Shown: positions 29,565 to 40,976, counted from the stretch's first letter. The stretch: 58,771 nucleotides of DNA from Deltaproteobacteria bacterium (GCA_016874845.1 VGSZ01000005.1:1-58771), one strand, 5' to 3'. Program-made: numbers and translations. The notes: generated by a model from the sequence alone, not told the origin.

Positions 29565-29691
29565 GCCACGGGTATCGGCCCATGAACGTCGTCGTCGTGT
29601 GATCGCGGTCCATCCAGCATCGGGCGATCATCCGATGAACAACGAGACGGTGCGACGCCGCGCGCCGCGGCGTCGCTGACGCGTCGGCCGC

Positions 29692-31323
29692 TCAAGGCGA
29701 CCTCGAGAGCCCCGCCGCGCCGCCGGTCGTGCCGTCAGCCTTGCCGCCAGGCGCATCGCCGGCGGCGCCAGTCCCCCCGGACACGGGCCACAGGTCGAAC
29801 AGGAAGCGGTGCTCGGCGTCGCCGGCGCCGCCGGACAGCTCGACGACGACGTCGTGGGTCGCCCCGGCGTGGGCGGCGGTGTCCAGCGCCAGCGGCTGCC
29901 AGCCGGTGGTCCACGGCGCCGTGTGCACCAGCTCGAGGCCGGTCCCCGGGACGGTCACCCGCAGCGTCACGGGCTGCTTGTCCGCGCGCTGGGCGCCGAG
30001 GGTCAGGCCCCAATCCGGGATGCCGGCGAAGCCCTGCAGGCTCGCGCCGAGCACCACTTGGGGAAACGTGACCCGCAGCGCGCCGCCGGCGTGCGGCACC
30101 GCCCAGACGCCCTCGCGGTAGCGCTTGCCGGCGAGCTCCGCCGAGCGGGCCACCGCCTGCCAGGGGCGCCGGCTCTCGTCGGGGCAGGTCAGCCGCGGCA
30201 CCAGCCAGCGAAACGGCGGGCCGGGCAGGCGCTTCTTGTTCACGGTGCAGGGCGCGGTCTTGCCGTCGCGCACGCGCTCGACGGTGGCCTCGAGGAGCTT
30301 CTGCGACAGCGCCGGCGGCTGCTCGCCGAGGAACCACGCGTCGACAGGGAACGACGGGTCCAGCGACGGCTGATAGTCTTGATCGTGCTTCCCGCCGGTC
30401 AGCGCGTCGCCGATGATGGCGCCGTTCTCGACGTCGACGGACAGGAACAGCCGCGGGCTCGTGCGCTCGCGGATCCACGGCGACGTCTTGTCGAACGCGA
30501 AGTCGCCGAGCGAGTACACGATCAGCTTGCCGCGGTACCGCTCGACGGGCTGGGCCACATGGGGGTGGTGCCCGATCCACAGGTCGGCGCCGGCGTCCAC
30601 CGCCTTGCGCGCGTCGTTGCGCTGCCAGGCGTCGGGCAGGTGCGACAGCTCCGGCCCGCCGTGGACGCTGACGACGACGACGTCGGCTACCTTGCGCGCC
30701 GCCTTCACGTCGGCGACGACCTGCGCCGCGCTGTAGTTCGACGACATTCGCGGCCAGACGGGGTGCTTGTACTCGTCGCCGTGCTGGTTGTACGCGAGGA
30801 ACGCCACGCGTGTGTTGCCCACCGTGAGGACGACGGGCGTCTGCGCATTCTTGCCATCCTGCTGGATGCCCACAGTGACGACGCCCTGCTCGGCCATCGC
30901 CGCCAGCGTGCTCTCGAACCCCTGTTGGCCGAAGTCCATGGCGTGGTTGTTCGCCACGCTGACGACGTCGATGCCGCTCTCCTTCAAGGCCGCCGCGTGC
31001 TTCGGCTCGGCGCGGATGCGCCAGGTCTTGGCCGTGGCCTCCTCGTCGGTCGAGGCCGACACGACGCACTCGAGGTTGGCGAAGACGAGGTCGGCGTCGT
31101 CGAACGGCTGCTTCATCGCCGCAAACAGCCAGCGCGGATCGCCCCCGCCGACGACGTCGATGCGGCGGCCGACGTCGCGCGCCACCGAGGTGTCGCCGAC
31201 GAACAGCAGGCGCGCCCGCGTCTTGCCGGCGGCGAACGTCGTCGCCGGCGCCGCGGGCTTCGCCGGGCATCCGGTCGCGAGCCCGACGAGCGCCAACGCC
31301 AGCCTAAGAAGTCGAACCCGCAT
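29692..31323 (-). CDS. CapA/PgsA-family lipoprotein (polyglutamate/capsule-type metallophosphatase fold)
   Basis: 543 residues. A signal peptide ends in LATGC with lipid Cys19. The CapA fold is clear: LLFVGDTSVARDVG, FANLECVVS, DVVSVANNHAMDFGQQGF, AFLAYNQHGDE, VVVVSVHGG and IGHHPHV, with the Asp, Asn and His residues of this calcineurin-like family, followed by IVYSLGDFAFD. CapA proteins take part in capsule or poly-gamma-glutamate assembly; no capB or capC is in view, so the polymer is unknown. A C-terminal beta domain of about 150 residues (from RVTFPQVVLGASLQG) is extra to the core. ATG at 31323 is preferred since the signal peptide starts there; a longer frame from 31431 adds only Arg-rich residues. 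Confidence 0.82.
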   Translation of the reverse strand: MRVRLLRLALALVGLATGCPAKPAAPATTFAAGKTRARLLFVGDTSVARDVGRRIDVVGGGDPRWLFAAMKQPFDDADLVFANLECVVSASTDEEATAKTWRIRAEPKHAAALKESGIDVVSVANNHAMDFGQQGFESTLAAMAEQGVVTVGIQQDGKNAQTPVVLTVGNTRVAFLAYNQHGDEYKHPVWPRMSSNYSAAQVVADVKAARKVADVVVVSVHGGPELSHLPDAWQRNDARKAVDAGADLWIGHHPHVAQPVERYRGKLIVYSLGDFAFDKTSPWIRERTSPRLFLSVDVENGAIIGDALTGGKHDQDYQPSLDPSFPVDAWFLGEQPPALSQKLLEATVERVRDGKTAPCTVNKKRLPGPPFRWLVPRLTCPDESRRPWQAVARSAELAGKRYREGVWAVPHAGGALRVTFPQVVLGASLQGFAGIPDWGLTLGAQRADKQPVTLRVTVPGTGLELVHTAPWTTGWQPLALDTAAHAGATHDVVVELSGGAGDAEHRFLFDLWPVSGGTGAAGDAPGGKADGTTGGAAGLSRSP

Positions 31324-31564
31324 CGTGAACCCGTCGCGGACCGGTCGCCCGCTGCCTGCTCGTCCCGTCCGCTCAAAGACGCCCGGCGCGCCCTCGACCG
31401 CGTGGTCACGACGTTGTCGTCGGATCGACACCGCGCCAAACGTTAGCGAACGGGGAAGGGGCCGAGAACCCCGAAAGAAGCCACGCCGGCGCCGGCGCCA
31501 CGTCGTCGTCTCTGGCGCCGCGAGGTGGTTTGAGCGGGGCCGTCGCGCCGTACGAACGTGCGCC

Positions 31565-32255
31565 GTGCCCGTCGATCAGTCCGCGCCCGAGCCCACCGCC
31601 ACGGTCAGCAGCAGCGGCTTCCTGCCGGCGACGGCGGCGCGGCTGCTCGTCTTCGCCGCTGGCGGCCGGGCGACGTTCCCGCTGCCCACCGTCGGCGAGG
31701 TCGTCGACGTCTGCGTCGACGACCCCACGCTGTCGCGGCGCCACGCGCGCATCCGGATGGGCGTCATGATCGCCGTCACCGACCTCGGCTCGCGCGACGG
31801 CACGACGGTGGGCGGGCGCAGCCTCGTCGCCAACCAGGCCGTCAAGGTGACACCTGGCGAGGCCTTCGCGCTCGGCAAGGTCGTCTAGGACGGGCGCGGT
31901 GTACCTCGCGCTGCGGTCGACGCGGTGCTCGGGGCTGGATCGCCCGTGCGCGGTGAAGACCATCCGCGAAAGCCACGCCGACAGCTGCCAGCGCCTCGGC
32001 CGCTTCCTCAACGAGGCGCGCGCCAGCCTGCTGTGGAACCACCGCAACCTCTGCTCGCCCATCGACGCCGGCGACGCTCGGTGGCGAGGGCCTGCGCGGG
32101 CTGACGTGGGTGGTCGAGGCCGATGAGGTGCGGCCTGCGTGTCGACGAGCCCGTGCGCTCCTGCGATGCCCGGGACTGCGCGCCCCTGCGCGCCCCGCGC
32201 CCGTTCTCCGCCGGCGCTGTGGCGCGGCCGCAATAGAGTGCAAGCGGCACACCTT
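31565..32255 (+). pseudogene. remnant of an FHA-domain Ser/Thr kinase gene
   Basis: A GTG at 31565 opens a 107-codon frame coding an FHA domain (DPTLSRRHARIRMGV, DLGSRDGTTVGGR) that stops at a TAG at 31886-31888 just after EAFALGKVV. Eleven bases on, another frame (31899-32126) reads as the N-lobe of a kinase: VYLALRST, CAVKTI with the ATP lysine, and RFLNEARASLLWNHRNL. A further shift near 32090 gives GLRGLTWVVEADEV, like the hinge region, after which homology is lost. The catalytic loop and DFG are gone. It reads as one gene for an FHA-kinase fusion destroyed by frameshifts and a large 3' deletion. The FHA part alone could still be made as a small protein. Confidence 0.65.
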
Positions 32256-32380
32256 CGTCGACGACCTCAACGCGGCGGTCGATCGTCGTGGCGCGGGGCC
32301 GTTGACGTTGCCGCGGTAGCGCCCATCGGGAGGCTCGGCGGGCGTCGCCAGCCACGGCTGGATCGGGTAGCAGCGTGGCC

Positions 32381-33232
32381 ATGAACACACGCGCCCTCGA
32401 GCAGAGCATCCACGTCGACCTCGCTCGTCAGGAGACCTACGCCGGCTACCTCCAGCTCGACCGCATGCTGTCGTCGCAGACACCGCGCAGCGACCAGCAC
32501 GACGAGATGCTGTTCATCATCCAGCACCAGACCAGCGAGCTGTGGATGAAGCTGATGCTGCACGAGCTCGACCGCGCCCTCGAGCACGTAAAGACCGACC
32601 AGCTCGAGCCGTGCTTCAAGATCTTCGCGCGCGTCGCCCACATCCAGCGGATGTTGTTCGAGCAGTGGGCGGTGCTCGAGACGATGACGCCGTCGGAGTA
32701 CCTGACCTTCCGCGACGCCCTCGGCCGAAGCTCGGGCTTCCAGAGCTACCAGTACCGCGCGCTCGAGTTCATGCTCGGCAACAAGGACGAGAACATGCTG
32801 CTGCCGCACCGGGGCACCCCGGACGTGCACGCCTGGCTCGCGCCGCGGCTGCAACAGCCATCGATCTACGACGAGTTCCTGCGGCTGCTGTGTCGCCGGG
32901 GCTACGCGATCCCTGACGCCGTCGTCGAGCGCGACTGGACGAAGCCGTACGCAAGGAGCGACGCCGTCGTCGCGGTGTTCAAGGCTGTCTACGAGGCCCC
33001 CGAGCAGCACTGGGAGGCCTACGAGATGGCCGAGAAGCTCGTCGACGTCGAGGAGCGCTTCCAGCTGTGGCGCTTCCGGCACATGAAGACGGTGCACCGG
33101 ATCATCGGCCACAAGATGGGCACCGGCGGCAGCAGCGGCGTCGCGTTCCTGCAGCGCGCGCTCGGGCTGACGTTCTTCCCCGAGCTATGGGACGTGCGCA
33201 CGGAGCTATCGCCGCCGTCGACCTCGTCGTGA
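32381..33232 (+). CDS. kynA: tryptophan 2,3-dioxygenase
   Basis: 283 residues. This heme enzyme opens the indole ring of L-tryptophan to N-formylkynurenine, the first step of the kynurenine route. Family marks: YAGYLQLDRMLSSQTP, LFIIQHQTSELWMKL with the active-site His49, FQSYQYRALEF, and the C-terminal RFRHMKTVHRIIGHKMGTGG with the probable heme ligand His234. Length is typical. Other kynurenine genes are not adjacent. ATG at 32381 is chosen over a GTG six bases earlier, because MNTRALEQSI is the normal N-terminus. It converges with the gene at 33314. Confidence 0.94.
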   Translation: MNTRALEQSIHVDLARQETYAGYLQLDRMLSSQTPRSDQHDEMLFIIQHQTSELWMKLMLHELDRALEHVKTDQLEPCFKIFARVAHIQRMLFEQWAVLETMTPSEYLTFRDALGRSSGFQSYQYRALEFMLGNKDENMLLPHRGTPDVHAWLAPRLQQPSIYDEFLRLLCRRGYAIPDAVVERDWTKPYARSDAVVAVFKAVYEAPEQHWEAYEMAEKLVDVEERFQLWRFRHMKTVHRIIGHKMGTGGSSGVAFLQRALGLTFFPELWDVRTELSPPSTSS

Positions 33233-33313
33233 GCGCCGCCCGACGCGCAAGAACGTGAAGGTCGGCCGGGAGCACGGCGCGCCGAGCTTCCAAGAGCCGC
33301 GCGCCGCGCGCCT

Positions 33314-33916
33314 TCAGTGCACGAGGTCGTCGTCGTCGTGCAGCGGACGCAGCACCACGCCCTGCGCCTTCAGCGCGTCGAGCACCTCGCGCTTGCCGGT
33401 GCGGCGGTAGCGGTCGACCAGGCCGAGCACGCGGGCGTCATCAAGCTTCGCAGTGCGCTCGCCGTGCAGGCTCATGGCGCACAGCAGCTCGACCAGCTCC
33501 TCGAACCGCTCGGCCAGCTCGGCGAACAGCGCCGACGACGTCGCCGCCGTGGGGCGCATCATCCGCGCGCAGGCGTCATAGGCGCTGCCGCCCATCGAGA
33601 CGTAGTAGTCGACGGCGACGCCGTGACCCTGGACGCTCTCGGCGAAGAACCCGGTCAGGTACAGCGAGCTGTCGCCCATGTGCTTGTAGATGCGCAGCGC
33701 CTCCTGCGGCTCGCTGTCCTGCGCGCGCTGCAGCAGGTCGACGAAGCCGAAGCGCTCGCCGCGCTCGGTGCCGGCGAAGGCGCGCTCGCTGCGGGCGAAC
33801 TCGGTGAGCAGGTTGACGACATAGACCTGCGCCGTGTCCGTCAGCGACGTGCCCTGCTTCTGCAGCGTGCGCTGCAGGGTCTCGCGGAAGTACTCCCTCA
33901 TGCTCGCCACCAGCAT
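33314..33916 (-). CDS. conserved-looking hypothetical protein, 200 residues
   Basis: Not assigned to a family. The protein is mostly alpha-helical and starts MLVASMREYFRETLQRTLQKQG; it continues with VYVVNLLTEFARSERAF, GDSSLYLTGFFAESVQ, VDYYVSMGGSAYDACARMM, FAELAERFEELVELLCAM. There is no signal peptide or membrane span. The ATG at 33916 has a strong AGGAGG nine or ten bases upstream, so this start is favoured over 33901 (MREYF) or 34009. It is divergent from the 6-phosphogluconolactonase gene. Coding character is good and there is no sign of damage. Confidence 0.8.
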   Translation of the reverse strand: MLVASMREYFRETLQRTLQKQGTSLTDTAQVYVVNLLTEFARSERAFAGTERGERFGFVDLLQRAQDSEPQEALRIYKHMGDSSLYLTGFFAESVQGHGVAVDYYVSMGGSAYDACARMMRPTAATSSALFAELAERFEELVELLCAMSLHGERTAKLDDARVLGLVDRYRRTGKREVLDALKAQGVVLRPLHDDDDLVH

Positions 33917-34101
33917 CGCGCCTGCCCTCCTGAACGTGCCCGGGAAGCCTGCGGAACCGATCACCCCCAGTCTAGCCTCGACACGCGAAACCTTCCCGTT
34001 CCTGACCACCGCGATCGGCGGTCGAGGTCGCCTCGCCTGCGGGCCGGGGCGCTGGCGCCTGCCGTCGGCCGGCCCGCTGTCGTGCTACCAACGGCTCCAC
34101 T

Positions 34102-34818
34102 ATGTCCACCGTCCCCGCCCGCAGCGTCTTCGGCTCCGTCGACGCCCTCACCGCCGAGCTCGTCCACCAGACCGTGCAGGCCGCCGCCGCCGCCATCGCC
34201 GCCCGCGGCCGCTTTACGATGGCGCTGACCGGCGGCTCGGCGGCGACGACGCTGTACCCGGTGCTCGCCCAGGCGTCGCTGCCGTGGGACCGCGTGCATA
34301 TCCTCTTTGGCGACGAGCGCTGCGTCCCCGGCGACCATGACGACAGCAACCACGCCCTCGCCCGCCGCACGCTGCTGGCCCGCGCCGCGATCCCCGCCGC
34401 CCACGTCCACCGCGTCCGCGGCGAGGACGACCCCGCCGCCGCCGCCATCGCCTACGAGCGCACGCTGCTCGACGTCACCGACGGCACCGGCGCCCTCGAT
34501 GTCGTCCACGTCGGCATGGGGCCCGACGGTCACGTGTGCTCGCTGTTCCCCGGCCATCCGCTGCTGCGTGAAGAGGTCGCTCTCGTCGCCGCGCTCACGG
34601 ATTCGCCCAAGCCGCCGGCGGCCCGCGTGACGTTGACCCTGCAGGCGCTCGCGCGGGCGCGGCAGCTGTGGTTCCTCGTCACCGGCGGCACCAAGGCCGG
34701 CGCCGCCCACGACGCGATCCTCGACCCCGCGTCGACCCTGCCGGCGGCGCTGGCCGCCCGGCGCGGGGCGCGGGTGCGGTGGTTGCTCGACGGGGATGCT
34801 GCTCGTTTCTTGCGTTGA
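34102..34818 (+). CDS. pgl: 6-phosphogluconolactonase
   Basis: 238 residues. It hydrolyses 6-phosphogluconolactone in the oxidative pentose phosphate pathway. Motifs: FTMALTGGSAATTLYPVLA, HILFGDERCVPGDHDDSNHA, and VHVGMGPDGHVCSLFPGHP, which form the active site of this family. Cytoplasmic, standard length. Glucose-6-phosphate dehydrogenase is not in the window. The start at 34102 directly precedes the conserved fold. Confidence 0.93.
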   Translation: MSTVPARSVFGSVDALTAELVHQTVQAAAAAIAARGRFTMALTGGSAATTLYPVLAQASLPWDRVHILFGDERCVPGDHDDSNHALARRTLLARAAIPAAHVHRVRGEDDPAAAAIAYERTLLDVTDGTGALDVVHVGMGPDGHVCSLFPGHPLLREEVALVAALTDSPKPPAARVTLTLQALARARQLWFLVTGGTKAGAAHDAILDPASTLPAALAARRGARVRWLLDGDAARFLR

Positions 34819-34832
34819 GATTCCCCGGGTTC

Positions 34833-34920
34833 GTGCGCCCCGCTGTCGGCGCTTGCGTCGTCGGCTGTCATGGTCTGCGGGCGGTGTCGTTGGTCGAGCT
34901 TTCGCCCGCGGCGCGACCTG
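34833..34920 (-). repeat. dispersed 88-bp intergenic element, copy B
   Basis: Inverted relative to copy A at 27473-27560, same length, about three quarters identical and ungapped. The conserved arms GGTCGCGCCG and GGCGAAAGCTCGACC flank a small loop. Lies just after pgl. Confidence 0.6.
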
Positions 34921-35086
34921 GGGATCGGTCGCGCCGTCATCATTGATCACATCGAAAACCGCGCCGTCGCGACGACAACGGCCCTCACCCGCGGCCGCGC
35001 CGCTGCCCTCTCCCAATTCTGGGTATGGGCTTTCTCTCCCTCGCCATGGCGACCGGAAGCGGCGCTGCTGAGGTCGAACGTCACTT

Positions 35087-35115
35087 CCCCCTTCCCCAGC
35101 GATTGGGGGAGGGGG
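35087..35115. repeat. intergenic hairpin repeat
   Basis: Eleven-base-pair stem (one G-U pair) CCCCCTTCCCC / GGGGGAGGGGG around AGCGATT. The sequence around it (GGGGGAGGGGGCCAGGGGAT) resembles a widespread class of short intergenic repeats. Only this copy was noticed here, with partial phrases at 34982-35040. Confidence 0.45.
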
Positions 35116-35466
35116 CCAGGGGATGAGGGTCCGGTCCGGCGCAAGCGCTGAATCCGGCGAGAGTCGTCGAGGAGGCGAGTTGGGGTGGATCCTCAGGTAG
35201 CGCCCAGCCAAGAGGCCCCCCGGCGCCTTGCGGAGTGCCCGCACGACACAGCGAACCGGGCCCCGCAGGCGATCACGTCCACGACGCTGGTGTTTCCGGC
35301 GGCGGCGCGTGGGTCGCTTCGTCTGGCCGCGAGGACACGGTGTGCGAGCAACTCCGTGGCTTCGCGGGGCAGGATGCACTGGCAGATCCATGCCGTGGTG
35401 CGCCGCTCTGGGTTGACGCGCGGGGCGCAGCCGGTACGACGTCGAAGAGTTCGCAAGGAGAGGCCG

Positions 35467-35778
35467 ATGCCCTACGTCGTCACCGAGAACTGCCAGCAGT
35501 GCCGCTTCACCGACTGCGTGACGGTTTGCCCCGTCGATGCGTTCCACGGCGACGCCGAGATGGTCTACATCGACCCCGACGCCTGCATCGACTGCGGCGC
35601 CTGCGAACCGCAGTGCCCGGTCAAGGCCATCAAGGAAGACCGCGAGGCCGAGAAGAACCCGTCGCTGGCGTCGTGGGTAGCCATCAACCGTGACAAGGCC
35701 CCGGGCCTGCCGCTGATCACGAAGAAGGCGGCGCCGCTGCCCACCGCCGAGGCCAAGAAGAAGACCCTCGGCTATTGA
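35467..35778 (+). CDS. fdxA: 7Fe ferredoxin (FdxA / Azotobacter FdI type)
   Basis: 103-residue cytoplasmic electron carrier with one [3Fe-4S] and one [4Fe-4S] cluster. The cysteine patterns are CQQCRFTDCVTVCPVDAF (Cys 9, 12, 17, 21) and CIDCGACEPQCPVKAI. The C-terminal part (NRDKAPGLPLITKKAAPLP) matches the long tail of the FdI family. AAGGAGAGG precedes the ATG at 35467, which sets the start; the longer upstream frame is rejected. A hairpin follows three bases after the stop. No obvious partner enzyme is adjacent. Confidence 0.93.
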   Translation: MPYVVTENCQQCRFTDCVTVCPVDAFHGDAEMVYIDPDACIDCGACEPQCPVKAIKEDREAEKNPSLASWVAINRDKAPGLPLITKKAAPLPTAEAKKKTLGY

Positions 35779-35780
35779 CG

Positions 35781-35797
35781 CGCCGCCGTCGGCGGCG
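35781..35797 (+). terminator. hairpin after fdxA
   Basis: 7-bp stem CGCCGCC / GGCGGCG with a GTC loop, starting two bases after the ferredoxin stop, with the same 20-base core as the hairpin upstream of atpD. It lies between convergent genes. No T-tract. Confidence 0.45.
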
Positions 35798-35820
35798 GCC
35801 CGTGTGTCGTCGGCGCGTCG

Positions 35821-37110
35821 TCAGACGGCGAAGAAGTCGATGAGCTTCTGGCGCATCGCGTCGGCGTCGCGCATGCCCATGGCGACGAGGTCGGCGGTAT
35901 ATTCGCCGTCGAACAGCAGGTAGCTGAGCAGGTCGCCGGCGCGGTCGCCGCCGCTGCCGCCGATGCGGCGCAGCAGGGGGCCGACGACGGGACCGGCGCG
36001 GGCGACCACCGAGCCCAGGCGCAGGTGCTTGACGGCGACGGCGGCGATGTCTTCGAAGGGTCGCACGAGCAGGCTCTCGACCTTGCGGTAGGTCTGCCCG
36101 CGGTTGCTGGTCATCGCCGCCGCCAGCGTGTCGGCGAAGCCGTCCCCGTAGGCGCGCTCGCCGGCGGCGAGCAGGGCGTTGAAGCGCTCGAGCCGCTGCA
36201 GGTCGTACTCGGTCTTGTCCGACAAGAACGAGTTCAGGATCTTGCCGAGCAGGAACGCCGCCGACGGCGATTGCTCGACGCGGTCGGCGCCGGTGCCAGG
36301 GTCGTCGACCCTCGGCAGCATTCCACCGTCGGTGGGTTCTTCCTTGGCGCGCAGCCCGATGACGAGCAGGCGGTCGGCGCCCAGGCGGATGGCCGGGCTG
36401 ATGGGCGTGTTCAGCTTCAGCCCGCCGTCGGCGTAGACGTGGCCGTCGACGTCGACGCAGGGGAAGATCCACGGGATCGCCGCCGAGGCCAGCGCGTGCT
36501 CGGGGCCGAGCTTGACCGCGCGCGCCACCACCGCCGGGTCTGTCGACCACGGCGGCACGCGGCCGTCCTTCGTGTGCACGAACGAGTGCGTCTTGCCCGA
36601 CGCCACGTGGGTCGCGTTCACGCACACCGCGTGGAGCACGCCGCTCTGCAGGTTCTCGTCGATCAGGCTCCACCGCGTGCCGCGCCGCACCAGCTGCTCG
36701 AGCGGCGACGTGTTCAACAGCCCGCCGAGCCGGCCGGGGCCGATGACGTCGTCGAGCTCGCCGCGCCCGCGGCTGCCGAGCAGGAAGCGCGGCAGGTTCC
36801 ACAGCTCGCGCGGGCCCAGGTGGTAGACGCCGTCGATGCGCAGCCGCTCCCAGATGTCGGCGAGGGCGTGGCCCTGCACGTCGGGCTGGTGGGCGCTGGC
36901 GGCGAGGAAGCAGGCGTTGATGGCGCCCACCGACGTGCCGCAGATGATCTCGAAGCGCGCGTGCGTGCGCGTCCGTGGCGGCAGCTCGGTGCGGATGTAC
37001 TTGATGACCCCCGCCTCGTAGCAGCCGCGCGCGCCGCCTCCCGACAAGACCAGCCCCGACAGCGCCGCGCGCTTGCGCTTCACCGCGTTGGTGTCGTGCA
37101 TGCTGCTCAC
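35821..37110 (-). CDS. patatin-like phospholipase
   Basis: 429 residues. The Ser-Asp dyad of patatin acyl hydrolases is complete: oxyanion loop SGGGARG (residues 23-29), nucleophile Ser60 in GTSVG, and Asp228 in the ADGG motif. It would cleave fatty acids from phospholipids. There is no signal peptide, so it is cytoplasmic or membrane-associated. A C-terminal region of about 150 residues after the fold is helical. GTG at 37110 is chosen because AGGAG lies eight bases upstream; an ATG three codons later is possible. It is the last gene of a minus-strand set (AMIN protein, NlpC/P60, patatin), 54 bp after the NlpC/P60 gene. Confidence 0.88.
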   Translation of the reverse strand: MSSMHDTNAVKRKRAALSGLVLSGGGARGCYEAGVIKYIRTELPPRTRTHARFEIICGTSVGAINACFLAASAHQPDVQGHALADIWERLRIDGVYHLGPRELWNLPRFLLGSRGRGELDDVIGPGRLGGLLNTSPLEQLVRRGTRWSLIDENLQSGVLHAVCVNATHVASGKTHSFVHTKDGRVPPWSTDPAVVARAVKLGPEHALASAAIPWIFPCVDVDGHVYADGGLKLNTPISPAIRLGADRLLVIGLRAKEEPTDGGMLPRVDDPGTGADRVEQSPSAAFLLGKILNSFLSDKTEYDLQRLERFNALLAAGERAYGDGFADTLAAAMTSNRGQTYRKVESLLVRPFEDIAAVAVKHLRLGSVVARAGPVVGPLLRRIGGSGGDRAGDLLSYLLFDGEYTADLVAMGMRDADAMRQKLIDFFAV

Positions 37111-37164
37111 CGTGCGCTCTCCTGCGTGGTCGTAGCCATCGTCGTCGACAGCGTTCGCTTCATC

Positions 37165-37970
37165 CTAGCGTCGCGCGAGCACACCGGCCCGCGTCCCTTG
37201 CGGCGTCAGCGCCAGCGTGCCGTAGGCGACGAACAGCTCGCCCGTCGTCTTCGCCGGTCGGGCGCCGTGGGCGGCGCGCAGCCAGTGGTTCAGCGACTGC
37301 CCGCGCTCATCGACGCGGGCGTGGGGCCGCGCGAGGTTCAGCCGGCTGCGGATCACGCGGCCGCCGGCGCGCTGCACGAACACGACCGTGCCATCCTCGA
37401 GGGCGCGCTCGACGATGCCGACATGGCTCAGCGGGTCGTCGACGCGGCCGTTGCCGTTTTCGTCCCAGGTGTCGTCGAAGAAGACGAGGTCGCCCGGCAG
37501 TGGGTTCTGTCGGCGCAGCGAGCCGTTCTTCTGCACCCACGCAAACAGCGCCTTCGTGTCCGGGACGCGGCCGTCGTCGAGCAGCGGGACGCCGGCGCGG
37601 GCGTAGATCGCGGCGGCCACGCCCGAGCAGTCGAAGCGGTAGCGCCGGCCCCCCACCACGAGCGGGCGCTCCCCGATCGCCGCCGCCGCCGCCGCCGCGA
37701 TCCGCGCCCGCACGTCGTCGGCGTCGTCGTCGGGCACCGCGTCGTCGAGCAGCCCGGGCCGCGCCGCGCGCGCGCTCGCCGGCGCGCGGTCGTCGTCCTC
37801 TCGCAGCGCCAGCGGGTGCAGCGGCCGGCTGCGCGCGGCCACCGGCGCGCAGCCCGTCGATGCCCACGTCGCGAGCAGCATGCCCAGCGCGCACGCCAGC
37901 GCCGGCGCCCGCGTCGACCGCCCGCGTCCACAGGCGTCCGACGCCCGACCTGGTTCGTTGCCGTCCGGCA

Positions 37971-37974
<4 letters not shown>
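37165..37974 (-). CDS. NlpC/P60-type cysteine peptidase lipoprotein
   Basis: 269 residues. A lipoprotein signal ends in ASTGC (lipid Cys42). The NlpC/P60-like core has the nucleophile Cys116 in YRFDCSGVAAAIY, a GDLVFF strand and His184 in SHVGIVE, so it probably cuts or trims peptidoglycan peptides in the periplasm. A helical, Asp-rich spacer sits between anchor and enzyme. The ATG at 37974 overlaps the stop of the upstream AMIN-protein gene as ATGA, which decides the start and indicates coupled translation. Confidence 0.83.
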
Positions 37975-40220
<2,246 letters not shown>

Positions 40221-40536
40221 GGCACCCACCGTAGAGGTGGTCGCCCATGGTCTCCAGTTTCCGACCACCGACGCCGGACGGAGCCAACGGTTGTCAGGGC
40301 GGACCGTCGTCTTCAGCGGCGTTGATCCCGGCCAGCGGGAGGCCGGACGCGGTGCGTGGTCGCGCGGTCGACGCGCGGGCAGGGCGGGGCCGATCGCGTG
40401 CGCGCTGATCCGTGTTGACGGCCGCGCTCGTGGCGGGCAAGAGCCCCCCACGAGAACGTTTCATTGGCCGACTCCGCGAGCGGCCAGCAGACCGCGTCCC
40501 CGGTCGCGAGACCCGGGCGCAGAGGACACGGGAAGA
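40221..40536. other. 316-bp divergent intergenic region between the AMIN gene and rpsL
   Basis: No gene seen. It must hold promoters for both directions. A TTGACG at 40415-40420 could be the -35 of rpsL, but no good -10 sits 16-18 bases on. GGGAAG precedes the rpsL start. Confidence 0.5.
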
Positions 40537-40908
40537 ATGCCCACCATCAACCAGCTGATTCGCAAGGGTCGCACCCAGCTCGAGAACCGCAGCGCCTCGG
40601 CCCACCTGAAGAGGTGCCCGCAGAAGCGCGGCGTCTGCACCCGCGTCTACACGACGACGCCGAAGAAGCCGAACTCGGCTCTGCGTAAGGTCGCGAAGGT
40701 CAGGTTGGTGAACGGCCTCGAGGTCATCTCGTACATCCCGGGCGAGGGGCACAACCTGCAGGAGCACTCGGTGGTGCTCATTCGCGGTGGCCGCGTGAAG
40801 GACCTGCCGGGCGTCCGCTACCACATCATCCGCGGCACCCTCGACGCCGTCGGCGTCAACGCCCGTCGCCAGGGCCGCTCGAAGTACGGCGCCAAGCGCC
40901 CGAAGTGA
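40537..40908 (+). CDS. rpsL: 30S ribosomal protein S12
   Basis: 123-residue S12 of the decoding centre. Fully typical: [32 protein letters not shown] with the streptomycin-site lysines, [16 protein letters not shown] and the basic end [10 protein letters not shown]. The start at 40537 follows GGGAAGA; the open frame before it is not coding. Followed after 68 bp by rpsG. fusA and tuf do not follow in this window. Confidence 0.98.
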   Translation: MPTINQLIRKGRTQLENRSASAHLKRCPQKRGVCTRVYTTTPKKPNSALRKVAKVRLVNGLEVISYIPGEGHNLQEHSVVLIRGGRVKDLPGVRYHIIRGTLDAVGVNARRQGRSKYGAKRPK

Positions 40909-40976
40909 GCTGAAGCCCGCCCCTCTTCTTCCCACCTCTCGTCGACGATGTCGTCGTCGACCACAGCGAGTAGACC

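Larger units (their letters stand above)
34819..35466. other. 648-bp intergenic region with two kinds of repeated/palindromic element
   Basis: No convincing gene. Copy B of the 88-bp dispersed element lies at 34833-34920 on the reverse strand. Next come CCCTCACC and CCCTCTCCC phrases (34982-35012) and a stable hairpin at 35087-35115, typical of short intergenic repeats seen in many Proteobacteria-like genomes. The last 100 bases lead to the ferredoxin gene, preceded by AAGGAG. A frame reading in from 35185 to the ferredoxin is open but has no coding character. Confidence 0.55.

Noticed and set aside
34819..35466. N-terminal extension of the ferredoxin from 35185
   Set aside because: The extension is Arg-rich without similarity, and the ATG at 35467 has a good ribosome-binding site and the family's normal N-terminus.
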